Part shown: positions 8,319 through 17,129 of the stretch, one piece after another
Layout of the letters: each line of letters begins with the position of its first letter
Numbering within the stretch: position 1 is the first letter of the stretch
Source of the DNA: Chloroflexota bacterium
Lineage (GTDB): Bacteria > Chloroflexota > Anaerolineae > Anaerolineales > UBA4823
Reading direction: 5' to 3'
Assembly: GCA_029782365.1 (NCBI GenBank)
Contig: JAKOUW010000112.1
Span: 1-64,000 of the forward strand
DNA length: 64,000 bases
Translations under genes and position numbers: made by a program
Notes under the pieces: generated by a model
Database searches by the model: none
Told to the model about the DNA's origin: nothing
Seen by the model: the letters and a program-made list of their open reading frames with translations, nothing else

Positions 8319-8968
8319 AATGTCTCGTACTCCTGGGTTTCGCTGTGCGCCAGGCGAAGGATCGTGTTGACAGCCCGGCGCAGCTTGGGGGTGTTGAAGA
8401 TTTCGGCCTGGCGGCGCAGCTCGTCGAGATTCAGCCGTTCCAGGTTCTGCAGGCGCAGCTCACGCAGATAGGTGGGTTGGTCTCCACCGGGCTGCAAATA
8501 CACCAGGTCCAGCAGAGCCTTTTCGGGTGTGGCTACCAGGGCGTTTTGTTCAGCGGTTTTAGGGCCATGCAGCGCCGTCATGCGGTAGCCGCGCAGCAGC
8601 TCAGGCTTGATGTGCCGGAACTCAAAAACGCCCAGCGGCGTTTCCAGCCGCTCTGGGCGGCCAGCCGTTATGCTGAGGGTAGCCTGCACGGTATCGGGGA
8701 TCAGCCCGTAAAAAGACAGCGCCGACTGCCCGCTGATATACGAGGCGCGCTGCATGCGGTTGGCGACGAGAAAGGGATGCGGCTTGACTTTTTGGTAGGG
8801 CGGGGCAATGGCGTACAGGCCGCGACGCAGTTGGTATACCCGCCCGCTGTTCGTCCAGCGGGTGAGCTGCAAGCGTACGATATCCGGGTTGACCTTTCCC
8901 GCTAACAGCAGGGCGGTTTCAAAGACCGGTTCATCGCCAACCAGCTCCAACAAGCGCTCAAATTCCAT
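8315..8968 (-). CDS. AbiEi-type antitoxin / transcriptional regulator
   Basis: A 217-residue AbiEi-family antitoxin with an N-terminal winged helix (ETALLLAGKVNPDIVRLQL, then SGRVYQLRRGLYAI) and the C-terminal antitoxin domain containing YISGQSALSFYGLIPD and ATPEKALLDLVYL. It precedes the toxin gene with a 4-base overlap. A palindrome, TTATCAT-CA-ATGATAA, lies ten bases upstream of the start codon, consistent with the negative autoregulation known for AbiEi. Confidence 0.88.
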   Translation of the reverse strand: MEFERLLELVGDEPVFETALLLAGKVNPDIVRLQLTRWTNSGRVYQLRRGLYAIAPPYQKVKPHPFLVANRMQRASYISGQSALSFYGLIPDTVQATLSITAGRPERLETPLGVFEFRHIKPELLRGYRMTALHGPKTAEQNALVATPEKALLDLVYLQPGGDQPTYLRELRLQNLERLNLDELRRQAEIFNTPKLRRAVNTILRLAHSETQEYETL

Positions 8969-8977
8969 ACCAGAATA

Positions 8978-8993
8978 TTATCATCAATGATAA
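8978..8993. promoter_or_regulatory. Palindromic operator upstream of abiEi
   Basis: TTATCAT and ATGATAA are perfect 7-base arms around CA, placed between the expected promoter and the AbiEi start. Likely AbiEi binding site by analogy with known AbiE loci. Confidence 0.6.
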
Positions 8994-9031
8994 ATTAATG
9001 CAACGAATCGCGATTGGCATTTCTTCCAGCC

Positions 9032-9120
9032 CCACCCTTTCGCGGCTAAGACACATTAACGCACGGTACTCCCGTGGGGTCACAGGATAACAAGACTGCC
9101 GGGTGATACTGGCAGTCTTT
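9032..9120 (-). repeat. Structured intergenic repeat, copy 1
   Basis: About 89 bases, closely related to 14091-14178. Two hairpins: AAGACTGCC/GGCAGTCTT (9092-9100 with 9111-9119) and CCCGTG/CACAGG (9071-9076 with 9081-9086). Outside the hairpins the sequences TTAA(T/C)GTGTCTTA and GCGAAAGGGTGG (minus strand) are conserved. The single mismatch in the second stem becomes a G-U pair when read on the minus strand, favouring minus-strand RNA. The first hairpin plus TTTGTTTT also works as a plus-strand terminator. It lies about 80 bases after the end of the 1587-aa gene. Confidence 0.7.
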
Positions 9121-9199
9121 GTTTTCAAATCAAGTCCACAGGCCTTGTTGTGGATATTAGAAAACGGATGATTCTATCATCTATATTGCCTGTCAAGAC

Positions 9200-12100
9200 T
9201 CAAGGCTTTTTAACAAGAGGCAGATATACGGCTGCCCTGACATTAACGGCGCTCAGCCCAAGATTATTATTTGGCTGGGAATCTGCCTCATCCGCATTCA
9301 CTTTAGCCTGGTTGATCAAGAGGCCAGCATGTCTTGGCATAACTGCAATGCTAATCATGGCTTGTGAACTCGGCTCCAGGTTGCCCAGGTTGCAGGTGAC
9401 GATGGTCATGCCGCTGCAGACACCCTGGCTGGTGATAATCCATACCAGTGTGACCGAAACTGGCAGCGAATCTATCAGTATGACGCCAGTTGCCTGCGAA
9501 GGGCCATTGTTGGTGACGGTCAGGGTATAGATTAACTGCTGGTTGTTGGCAATTACCGGATCGGGCCAGCTTGACACGCTCAGCGCCAGGTCAGCCAGTG
9601 CATACACTGTGGTTGTTTGTTCAGCAGTATTATTGTTCTTGTCTGGATCAGGCTCAAGCGCGCTCAAGCCGGCCAGGTTGTTCAGGGCGCCGCGCGTGGA
9701 TGGATCGACCGCCACGCTGATCTGTACCGTTGCATTCAGATATGGATTTACCTCCCCCAGGTTACAGGTGACCTGAGTGCTCCCAGCGCATGAGCCTTGA
9801 GATGGAACAAGAGCAAGGATGGTCACCCCAAGGGGCAATGTATCGGTTAGCATCACACTGGTCGCCAGGGAAGGGCCCAGGTTGCTGACATTCAAGGTGT
9901 AGGTCAAGACTCCCGCGCCTGCCAGGACCGGATTGGGCTCACCGACGATGCTTACAGACAGGTCGGTGGGATCCGTAACTAGATGAGGCAGGATTTCCAG
10001 CGGCAGGGCATTGGATGCGCCGCCGCCCGGAGCAGCGTTGAAGACAGTGATGCTGACTGTCCCGGTCGTGGTGATCTGCCCAACCGGTAGGATGGCGGCG
10101 ATATGACTGGCGTCGGTATATAGGGTGGTCAATGCTTCGGCGTCAACCCGAACGATTGAGCCCGGGATGAAACCGGCGCCAGAGATGTTTAGCAACGTGG
10201 TAGGACCAAATTCCTTTACGCTGGTGGGGTTCACAGAAACCAAGGCCGGTGTTGGGTTGGAACTGCTGCAATCCCAGGGGACAAGCCGAGGCTGGCTGAC
10301 ATGGGGAGCATTAAATTCGGAGGTGTTGCCGTTCAGATCGGTCACTGTGGCATTCATGTAAGGGTAGGGAACCGGACAGCGGGCAGGAAAAGAAAAATGA
10401 CCGCTGTCATCCGCTGCCACGCTGTCCAGGTAGGCACGGGCCTGGTTGCCGTCATCCAGGAACAGCTCGACCGTGCAGCCGGGGCAGGTGGTTCCACTGC
10501 CACCAGAAGAGTCCAGGCTGAAAGAGGGGGCGGGCAGGTTGGCGTTGCCGCCGTCCACCAGCAGAATCCCCATTGCACCGCTGCCGTAAATCAAATTGCG
10601 CCTCAAGGTGTTGGTTTGCCCTGGTATCCAGACGCCGTTTCCGCTGGCAAAAGCCGCCTGGTTCGCTTGAATCATATTACGCGATCCGGCAATCCACAGG
10701 TTCATATTGGACCGGCGCAGTGGCGTTGAGCCATCGGCGGTGACGCCGATGCGGTTGCCGATGATCGTCTGGTGGTCAGAGTTGGCTAATATTCCTGTAT
10801 TTTGATCCTGGAAGATGGTGTTCCCTTCAGCAAGTGTTGCTCCGCCTACCATTGATCGCTGAGCGCCATACAATCCTATGCCAAAACCATACTCTGCGGG
10901 GGCTGAGGCAGGTAGATTCAACCCGACCTGGTTGCCCAAGATGTAATCGGGAGCGCTCATGGATCCCTCAATCCGGATTCCTACATCACCGTAGACCAGG
11001 TTTCCTTCACCCGGTTCTGTCCCACCAACGCGGGTATAGGCTGACTGGCCAACCGTAATGCCTGGTGAGAAGTTGGGGAGCGGCTGGGTGCCGGTTAGAT
11101 CTGTGCCGACTTTATTGCCGATCGCTGTGTTAAAATCACTGCCCCAGTCCCAGAAATTAATACTGCCATTGCCTCCGCTTCCGCTGACCAGGTTCTCCTG
11201 CACCAGTGTATTATTTGATCCGAACCAGACCACAATGCCGCCATTGGCATTCCCGATCGTTTTCGTCCCGCTGATGTCTGTTCCGACATAATTACCAATA
11301 ATTTTGTTGCCAGACACCAGATCGCCGTACAGTTCCATCCCCATTTCACTTTGACCGCTGACAATGTTGTTTTCTCCCGGGGTAAGACTGCCGATGATAT
11401 TATCTTGTGCAACCCAGATGCCTATGCCTCTTTGCTGCCCGCCAACTGCCTGCTCGCCCTTTACATCCAGGCCAACGATATTGCCCAGCACCCGGTTTCT
11501 CTGGTTGCTGTACGCGTCCGTGGGCTTACTGGTCAGAGCGATGCCGGCCTGGCGGTTGGCCGAAGTCACATTCCCCTGTCCGGTTGGACCACTGCCCACT
11601 AGGCGGCTGCCGCCGATCAGATTGTCGGAGCCTGTAATGAAAATTCCTACCGAGAGGAAATTCCTGATTTGCAGCCCGCGCACCGTGTTGCCATTGGATG
11701 TGACCAGGACGCCGCAAGCCCAACTGCTCACGATGCCCGAGCCATCCAAAATCACGCCGGCGTTAGACCCATCCAGGGTCACATTTCCCTTGTCTAAACC
11801 CGGCAGTTGTTCCGTTACGAAAATGGTGGCCGGGCTGCCGGGTGGAAATACGGTTGGTGAAAAAGTGATCGTGTCCCCGCTGACCTGATATTCCAGGCAG
11901 GCACGCAGGCTGCCGGGGCCGCTGTTGGCCGTGGTGGTTACCACACAATTGCCGGCTGGCCGGTCTGGAGCAGGGAAATGTTGGGCGGGTGCTTGAGAAA
12001 GACCGAGGGGAGAACGCTGTTGAAACATCAGAGCGAGCCCTGACCGATCGGTGGGGACTGCAGTGGTTGGATTTTCGCCCACTCTCGCCGGAGTCACAGA

Positions 12101-13963
12101 CGAGGCTGCGGACGACATATAGATGTTAAACCCGCCATTTCCGTCTGCCGTATAGATAAATTCGCCATTTCTGACAACGGTGTAGAGGAATCCCAGCGTA
12201 TCGATCTTGCTGATCAGCGCCGGGTGGAGCGCGTCGCTCACATCCAGCACTTCAAACCCAAATTCCCCCTTGGAGAGATACACCCGGTGACTGGCGATAT
12301 CCAGCGTGCTATACGTTCCTGAAGAAATGTACTTCGAAAGCAAAACCGGGCTGGTCGGATTGGAAACATTGTAAATCCATAAACCATCCGCCTGGGCGAC
12401 ATAAGCCAGGCCTCCAACCACCTTGATATCCACGGGGAAACTGGATGGATCCTGCACTGCGCTGACCACTGTTATATGGGCCGGATTAGAAACGTCATAA
12501 ATTTTCCACCCCGGCGGGCCCTGCGCTACGTAGGCCAGATTTCCTTGAAGATCAACCGACCCGGCCCATTCCTGAGTACTGCCAATTAACACTGGATTCG
12601 CCAGGTCGCTGAAATCAATGATCTGTAAACCACCGGCATCCGCAAAGTAGCCCAGGTTACCAGCCACACCGATCCCGCGGCATTCTCCTACCTGGCTGTA
12701 ATAGCTGATCTTCTGCGGGTTCGCCGGATCGGAGATATCTACCAGGTGCACGCCCTGTTCAGCCAACCCTGTATTCGTGCACGTGAACAGGTGGCTGCCA
12801 ACCACTTTGACTTTCATAGCATAACTATTGAACTCATATGCTCCCACTTCATAAGGGCGCGCCGGATCGCTGATGTTCAAGATGCGCACGCCTTTGAAGC
12901 CTGCCGCGACATAGGCATAATTCCCATTGGCCACCGCCATGAGGGCAATATCAACCTGTTTGAGAAAGCCAACCTGGAGCGGCTCGATTGAGTTCGCCGT
13001 ATTCACCACCCGCAATCCGTTCTTGCGATCCACAAGGAAGACCACATTCCCAGCCGCCGCCACGTTGAAAGCGTTGCTCTGCGGCCACGCCAACCCGCTC
13101 ATTTCTGCCGGGTGAGCCGGGTCAACAATATTCACCAGGCGCAAACCCTTGAAGGCATCCGCAATATATGCTTTCCCCCCATCCAGGGTAACATCAAATG
13201 CCCAGCCTGGAGTAGGTAATGCACTCGCCAGAGTCGGGTGTCGTGGATCGGTGACATTCACCACTTTCAGCCCGCCCCATTGATCAGCCACATAAGCCAT
13301 TCCACGAGAGACAGCCACAGCGTGAGCATAGCCAGTCGTATCATATATACCCAACTCCATCGGGTAAGCCGGGTTGGAGATATCCGCAATCAACAGCCCG
13401 GCGCCGGCTGCTGCAATATAGGCGTAGCGGCCATAGATGGTAACATCGTAGGCGTAGTTCGTCTCGAAAGCCCTGGCGATTTCCACTGGCGCGGCCGGAT
13501 CACTCACATCCAGGACGCGCAGGCCTAAGGGGCCGTTAGCCACATAGGCAATATCGCCCGATATGGTTACCCCCTCCACCTGGCCCAGCGACTGCCACGC
13601 GCCGATCAGCGCAGGGGCCACAGGGTTGGTGATATCGAAGATCTGCAGACCAGCACTCCCAGCAGCTACGTAGGTGTGGTTGCCGCTGACCGCCACGCCC
13701 AGTACAAAGTCACCCAGCGCAGGGCTGGCGCCAGCCTGCTGCGGGTTCGTGGGGTCAGATATATCCACAACCACCAACCGCGGACCAACCCCTATATACG
13801 CATAATCCCCTTCCACGGCCAGACCCTGGCTTGGGCCGCCCGCCTGGCCGATCAGATCCCAGCCTGAAGGCTGGGCTGGCGCAGACAGGCTGGGTGTTAA
13901 TGGTGGGAATTGGCTGAATATGAGGATTGGGATCAGGATGAGCCGTATATAATTCGAGAGCAT
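9200..13963 (-). CDS. Giant secreted LVIVD propeller / beta-helix / IPT / DUF11 surface protein
   Basis: A 1587-residue exported protein. Order of parts: signal peptide (about 1-28); 14 LVIVD-type repeats of about 40 residues (pattern G-x-AYVA...GL-x-V-x-DISDP), about residues 35-620; a right-handed beta-helix region from about 670 (TTTANSGPGSLRACLEY start, then many N-x-I-x-G-N turns); one IPT/TIG Ig-like domain from about 1240; two DUF11 repeats from about 1335 and 1457. The C-terminus is VYLPLVKKP with no LPXTG or membrane helix. Role is probably at the cell surface or outside; no catalytic residues are evident. It stands alone between two copies of the structured repeat. Confidence 0.85.
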   Translation of the reverse strand: MLSNYIRLILIPILIFSQFPPLTPSLSAPAQPSGWDLIGQAGGPSQGLAVEGDYAYIGVGPRLVVVDISDPTNPQQAGASPALGDFVLGVAVSGNHTYVAAGSAGLQIFDITNPVAPALIGAWQSLGQVEGVTISGDIAYVANGPLGLRVLDVSDPAAPVEIARAFETNYAYDVTIYGRYAYIAAAGAGLLIADISNPAYPMELGIYDTTGYAHAVAVSRGMAYVADQWGGLKVVNVTDPRHPTLASALPTPGWAFDVTLDGGKAYIADAFKGLRLVNIVDPAHPAEMSGLAWPQSNAFNVAAAGNVVFLVDRKNGLRVVNTANSIEPLQVGFLKQVDIALMAVANGNYAYVAAGFKGVRILNISDPARPYEVGAYEFNSYAMKVKVVGSHLFTCTNTGLAEQGVHLVDISDPANPQKISYYSQVGECRGIGVAGNLGYFADAGGLQIIDFSDLANPVLIGSTQEWAGSVDLQGNLAYVAQGPPGWKIYDVSNPAHITVVSAVQDPSSFPVDIKVVGGLAYVAQADGLWIYNVSNPTSPVLLSKYISSGTYSTLDIASHRVYLSKGEFGFEVLDVSDALHPALISKIDTLGFLYTVVRNGEFIYTADGNGGFNIYMSSAASSVTPARVGENPTTAVPTDRSGLALMFQQRSPLGLSQAPAQHFPAPDRPAGNCVVTTTANSGPGSLRACLEYQVSGDTITFSPTVFPPGSPATIFVTEQLPGLDKGNVTLDGSNAGVILDGSGIVSSWACGVLVTSNGNTVRGLQIRNFLSVGIFITGSDNLIGGSRLVGSGPTGQGNVTSANRQAGIALTSKPTDAYSNQRNRVLGNIVGLDVKGEQAVGGQQRGIGIWVAQDNIIGSLTPGENNIVSGQSEMGMELYGDLVSGNKIIGNYVGTDISGTKTIGNANGGIVVWFGSNNTLVQENLVSGSGGNGSINFWDWGSDFNTAIGNKVGTDLTGTQPLPNFSPGITVGQSAYTRVGGTEPGEGNLVYGDVGIRIEGSMSAPDYILGNQVGLNLPASAPAEYGFGIGLYGAQRSMVGGATLAEGNTIFQDQNTGILANSDHQTIIGNRIGVTADGSTPLRRSNMNLWIAGSRNMIQANQAAFASGNGVWIPGQTNTLRRNLIYGSGAMGILLVDGGNANLPAPSFSLDSSGGSGTTCPGCTVELFLDDGNQARAYLDSVAADDSGHFSFPARCPVPYPYMNATVTDLNGNTSEFNAPHVSQPRLVPWDCSSSNPTPALVSVNPTSVKEFGPTTLLNISGAGFIPGSIVRVDAEALTTLYTDASHIAAILPVGQITTTGTVSITVFNAAPGGGASNALPLEILPHLVTDPTDLSVSIVGEPNPVLAGAGVLTYTLNVSNLGPSLATSVMLTDTLPLGVTILALVPSQGSCAGSTQVTCNLGEVNPYLNATVQISVAVDPSTRGALNNLAGLSALEPDPDKNNNTAEQTTTVYALADLALSVSSWPDPVIANNQQLIYTLTVTNNGPSQATGVILIDSLPVSVTLVWIITSQGVCSGMTIVTCNLGNLEPSSQAMISIAVMPRHAGLLINQAKVNADEADSQPNNNLGLSAVNVRAAVYLPLVKKP

Positions 13964-14007
13964 GGGGCCTCTAGGCAGTTACTGCATGATGGACTTCGAT
14001 CGTTTTT

Positions 14008-14035
14008 ATACTATATCACAAGGAAGGGTTGCCAA
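14008..14035 (-). promoter_or_regulatory. Candidate promoter of the 1587-aa surface protein
   Basis: Minus strand: -35 TTGGCA (14030-14035), 16-base spacer, -10 TAGTAT (14008-14013), about 45 bases before the start codon. If used, the structured repeat copy 2 lies upstream of the transcript rather than in its leader. Confidence 0.4.
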
Positions 14036-14090
14036 TGCTTTCAGGTGGGCCAAAATTTTCCCCAAAAGGGTATACGGGCGCGGATTCTTT

Positions 14091-14178
14091 CCACCCTTTC
14101 GCAAATAAGACACGTTAACGTCCTGTACCCCCGTGGGGGCACGGGAAGACAAAACCACCGGATAACACCGGCGGTTTT
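14091..14178 (-). repeat. Structured intergenic repeat, copy 2
   Basis: Second copy of the 9032-9120 element in the same orientation. Hairpins: AAAACCACCGG with CCGGCGGTTTT (14151-14161 with 14168-14178) and CCCGTG/CACGGG (14130-14135 with 14140-14145). The stem sequences differ from copy 1 but pairing is kept; the A-C mismatch of the first stem becomes G-U on the minus strand. It lies about 60 bases after the end of the L,D-transpeptidase gene. Plus-strand TTTTTTG after the first stem also allows termination. Confidence 0.7.
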
Positions 14179-14236
14179 TTGTTCAGCAGCCAGGTCCGAA
14201 TTGGCCAGTCATGGCGCCCAATTCTGCAACCATATT

Positions 14237-15430
14237 TCAGCGGTGTATAAGCACAAGTGTGCCCACAGAGGCCCAGTTGTAAAGCCATTCTGCATCACTG
14301 GTGTCCATATTGATACAGCCATGACTCATCGGCGTTCCGAAATTATGATGCCAATAGGTACCGTGAATCGAGAAATCACCAGAGTAGTACATGGTATAGG
14401 GCACATTTGGCAGAAAATAATCAATACCATGCATATCCGAATAGCGCATCTTGACATAGATATTGTACTGCCCAAGCTCCGTGGGGTAGAGAGAAATCCC
14501 AGTAGAAACCAGAAAAGAAGCCACCATGTCAGTGCCTTCATAGGCATAAAGCTTCTGCTCGCTGAGGTCAACGTTAATCCAACGGCCATCAATGCCGGCT
14601 AAAACTACAGGTGTGGAAGTTTCAGTGGGAGGCGGTGTAATGACGGGATCGGAGTAATAATCCATGTATATCCCGGCAAGATCGACCCATTTCGTTTGGA
14701 TCCAGCCCTCCTGACCGTCTGATGTTTTAACGAAAAGCCAGGTATCATCACCCGATCGTCCCTTCACCACCAGCAGTTCGTCATAAGCGAGCAACCGGAT
14801 TTTAGAATAACTGGCAGCCGGGCCAGTGCGTAGATTAACAGAGCCGCCGGTTACCTTAACTGTTGTTTCTGGGGAAGGCGGCGTTATTATGGCGTGGTAA
14901 TCAAAGTTTATCCCGGCAAGATCGACCCATGTCGCGCTAATCCAGCCATCCTGACCGTCTGATGTTTTAACAAAAAGCCAGGAATTATCACTCAGCCGCC
15001 CCAACACCAACAACAATTCATCACGAATGAGTTTACGGACAACTGTAAAGTTGATATCAGGGCCAGCTCGTAGATTGACAGAGTTACCCATTACTTTTAG
15101 TGTAGTTATAAAGGCTGAGGACGGTGTTGCTGTTTGGGCCGCCGTTGGCGTTCTGGTTGCTGTGGCAGTAGCATTCGGGGTTGAGGATGGCGCCGCGGTT
15201 CTGGCCACAATTGGTGTGCTGGTGCTAATTCTGGTTGCTGTAGCAGTAGCTGCCTGTGTAATGTTCGGTGTGACCGGTAAGCTCCCCAGGGTGGGTGCAT
15301 AGGAACTGAGTGCCGGTGTGATCCTGGCTATAGTGATCAGCAGGAGAACCACTAGAATGATGAGAATCCAGCGGTTAGGCCATTTATTTTTGTTCTGCGG
15401 GGACTGTATCTTATTCATGGTTGGGGTCAC
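14237..15430 (-). CDS. L,D-transpeptidase (YkuD) with two SH3 domains on a Thr/Ala-rich stalk
   Basis: Predicted 397-residue envelope enzyme that forms 3-3 cross-links or attaches proteins to peptidoglycan. N-terminal cytoplasmic tail and one membrane helix (about 22-40), then a low-complexity T/A/P linker (about 55-105), two bacterial SH3 domains (VNLRAGPDINFTVV and VNLRTGPAASYSKI; each followed by a near-identical SWLFVKTSDGQ or TWLFVKTSDGQ block), and a C-terminal YkuD domain. The catalytic signature runs from HGTYWHHNFG to MSHGCINM, with Cys372 as nucleophile. The listed start is GTG at 15430; ATG at 15418 (MNKIQSP) is equally possible, as neither has a good ribosome site. Confidence 0.88.
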   Translation of the reverse strand: MTPTMNKIQSPQNKNKWPNRWILIILVVLLLITIARITPALSSYAPTLGSLPVTPNITQAATATATRISTSTPIVARTAAPSSTPNATATATRTPTAAQTATPSSAFITTLKVMGNSVNLRAGPDINFTVVRKLIRDELLLVLGRLSDNSWLFVKTSDGQDGWISATWVDLAGINFDYHAIITPPSPETTVKVTGGSVNLRTGPAASYSKIRLLAYDELLVVKGRSGDDTWLFVKTSDGQEGWIQTKWVDLAGIYMDYYSDPVITPPPTETSTPVVLAGIDGRWINVDLSEQKLYAYEGTDMVASFLVSTGISLYPTELGQYNIYVKMRYSDMHGIDYFLPNVPYTMYYSGDFSIHGTYWHHNFGTPMSHGCINMDTSDAEWLYNWASVGTLVLIHR

Positions 15431-15723
15431 TAGAGGTATCGCAGGAGATTACGCAGGTAGATTACAATACCTCTTTCCTCTTTTTGGGGGTAGATTGTGA
15501 ACAGCAGCCTAAAACTTGACCACTCAAGTGCGTTGCCCCGAGTCTGTGTAAAACTCATCCAGATATTCGGGAGCTGGGATATACCCATGCCCTCACAATT
15601 TTCGGATGAAGATAGGTTCATTATAATGTATAAACTCCCTCCAGTGTCAGTAGGAGTCACAACAAAATGTCGCCCTCAGTACAGGGGAATTGCTCTATTC
15701 CTTGTGCCATATTATCACAGTTC

Positions 15724-17115
15724 TTAAGGAGTCTCGCCAATCTGCTTGAGCATGGCCAGGCTAGGAGAGAAACCTGGGTGGTATTCGAGACTGGCTCGCA
15801 GATCTGCAACGGCATGAGCTGTGTCTCCAAGCTGGTAATAGGATAATGCTCGCCAGTAATAACTTTCCTCCAGAACCGGTTCGGCCATGTATCCCAGCGT
15901 CTGACTCGCCAGGTCGATAACGTCCTGGTAGCGCCCTGCGTTGTAGTATGCGGTATAGGGACCTGTCTCATACCAGAGGATGCGGTAAGGGCGAGAATTT
16001 TGCGGGATATCCGGATATATGCTGAATGCTGTGTCGAAAGCGGTCGCCGCACTACTATAATCTTGCAGACAAACAAGGCTGGTGCCGGCGTTGAACCAGG
16101 CAAAGTATTTATCCCGAGCCTCTGTCAGCGAGGAAGTTTCTTGCATGGCGCGGTCACGAGCGATCCGACATGCGTCTTCATCCGTCGCAAGAGAGCCCAT
16201 TGCGTTGAGTGCCTCTATTTCTTTTTCCGGTGGGTAAACGACAACGAATACAAAATTAAAGGAGCGCCAAGCCTGTTCCAACTCGCCATAGGGAAAATCA
16301 AACCCGATGAAGGTATCCCACATTTCGCGAGGTATCTCGCCCCCCCATGGAGCATAGCTCATGAGATAGGAATCCTGGACGGTGAGGGCCTGTCTTTTAT
16401 CATCATAGCCTACAACCAGATTGTAATGACCCATCCAACCTTCTTTTCTTAAGGTATATGGCTCGAAACTTTTTTCGATCATCACTGGAAAACCTGCGGC
16501 GAGTAGAGTCTTCAGTGTATGAATGTCACCGCCATACCGCCAGAGAGCATGCTGTGGGGTATGTGTGTTGACAAAATCCACCAACTCATATGGATTCACG
16601 TTCACATCTTTCCCATTGGGTTTGAGCACCGCTGCAGCAGCGAGCTGATCTTTTCCCCAGTCATAATATGAAAGGTACATAGACAGAACAGCCGGTCCGC
16701 AGTTATTCATAAGCTGATTTTCGCATTTTATGCCTGTCAGCAAAACAGAGGTGGGCAAGGGGATAGTCGTAGAAGTGGTGGGGGGAGTAGGCGAAGGGGT
16801 AGAAGAGGGGATAGGGGTTGGAGTAAAGTTGGTTGCAGAAGTAGATTGGACTGGGATTTTAGTAGACCCAGGTGTAGGTTGAAGAACAGGGGCATCAGCA
16901 TTGACTTTGGTTGAGGCCGAAGTGGCCACAAAACCATCGTCATGAGTTGATGGAACAAAGACCGCTTCACTGGGTGGTTTTAACCAGTATTTGATAGTCC
17001 TATACATTTGGTGGGAATGATAGACCACTCTTGACCATACCGGGGGCAAGCTCAGCACCGCTGCCAGTACGATCAGGATAACGACGATCCAGATACTTTT
17101 TTGTTGATGTCTCAT
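15724..17115 (-). CDS. Membrane-anchored C39-like cysteine peptidase with TPR repeats
   Basis: A 463-residue protein with an N-terminal membrane helix (about 7-25), a Ser/Thr/Pro-rich linker (about 75-122), a papain-like C39 domain (Cys139 in MNNCGPAVLSMYL, His230 in MGHYNLVVGYDD, followed by QDSYLMSYAPWG) and C-terminal TPR-like helices (YFAWFNAGTSLVCLQDY, YYWRALSYYQLGDTAHAV). C39 domains usually cleave double-glycine leader peptides or act as bacteriolytic peptidases; the substrate here is unknown. The stalked design matches the neighbouring L,D-transpeptidase. A TATAAT lies so close to the ATG that the mRNA may be leaderless. Confidence 0.82.
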   Translation of the reverse strand: MRHQQKSIWIVVILIVLAAVLSLPPVWSRVVYHSHQMYRTIKYWLKPPSEAVFVPSTHDDGFVATSASTKVNADAPVLQPTPGSTKIPVQSTSATNFTPTPIPSSTPSPTPPTTSTTIPLPTSVLLTGIKCENQLMNNCGPAVLSMYLSYYDWGKDQLAAAAVLKPNGKDVNVNPYELVDFVNTHTPQHALWRYGGDIHTLKTLLAAGFPVMIEKSFEPYTLRKEGWMGHYNLVVGYDDKRQALTVQDSYLMSYAPWGGEIPREMWDTFIGFDFPYGELEQAWRSFNFVFVVVYPPEKEIEALNAMGSLATDEDACRIARDRAMQETSSLTEARDKYFAWFNAGTSLVCLQDYSSAATAFDTAFSIYPDIPQNSRPYRILWYETGPYTAYYNAGRYQDVIDLASQTLGYMAEPVLEESYYWRALSYYQLGDTAHAVADLRASLEYHPGFSPSLAMLKQIGETP

Positions 17116-17121
17116 AATGAA

Positions 17122-17127
17122 ATTATA
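17122..17127 (-). promoter_or_regulatory. -10 element giving a possibly leaderless mRNA
   Basis: TATAAT on the minus strand, seven bases before the ATG of the C39 peptidase gene (17115). No Shine-Dalgarno sequence lies between, and the spacing puts the transcription start at the ATG. The matching -35 position (CACATT) is poor. Confidence 0.5.
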
Positions 17128-17129
17128 GC

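Noticed and set aside
9032-9120. Intergenic repeat considered as c-di-GMP, c-di-AMP, cobalamin, TPP or fluoride riboswitch
   Set aside because: Conserved cores of these classes as I remember them do not match; kept as an unassigned structured repeat.
15125-16830. Simple-sequence DNA within the transpeptidase and C39 genes, considered as tandem repeats or CRISPR-like
   Set aside because: It encodes Thr/Ser/Pro-rich stalks; units are irregular and no spacer-repeat pattern exists. I saw no CRISPR array anywhere in the window.
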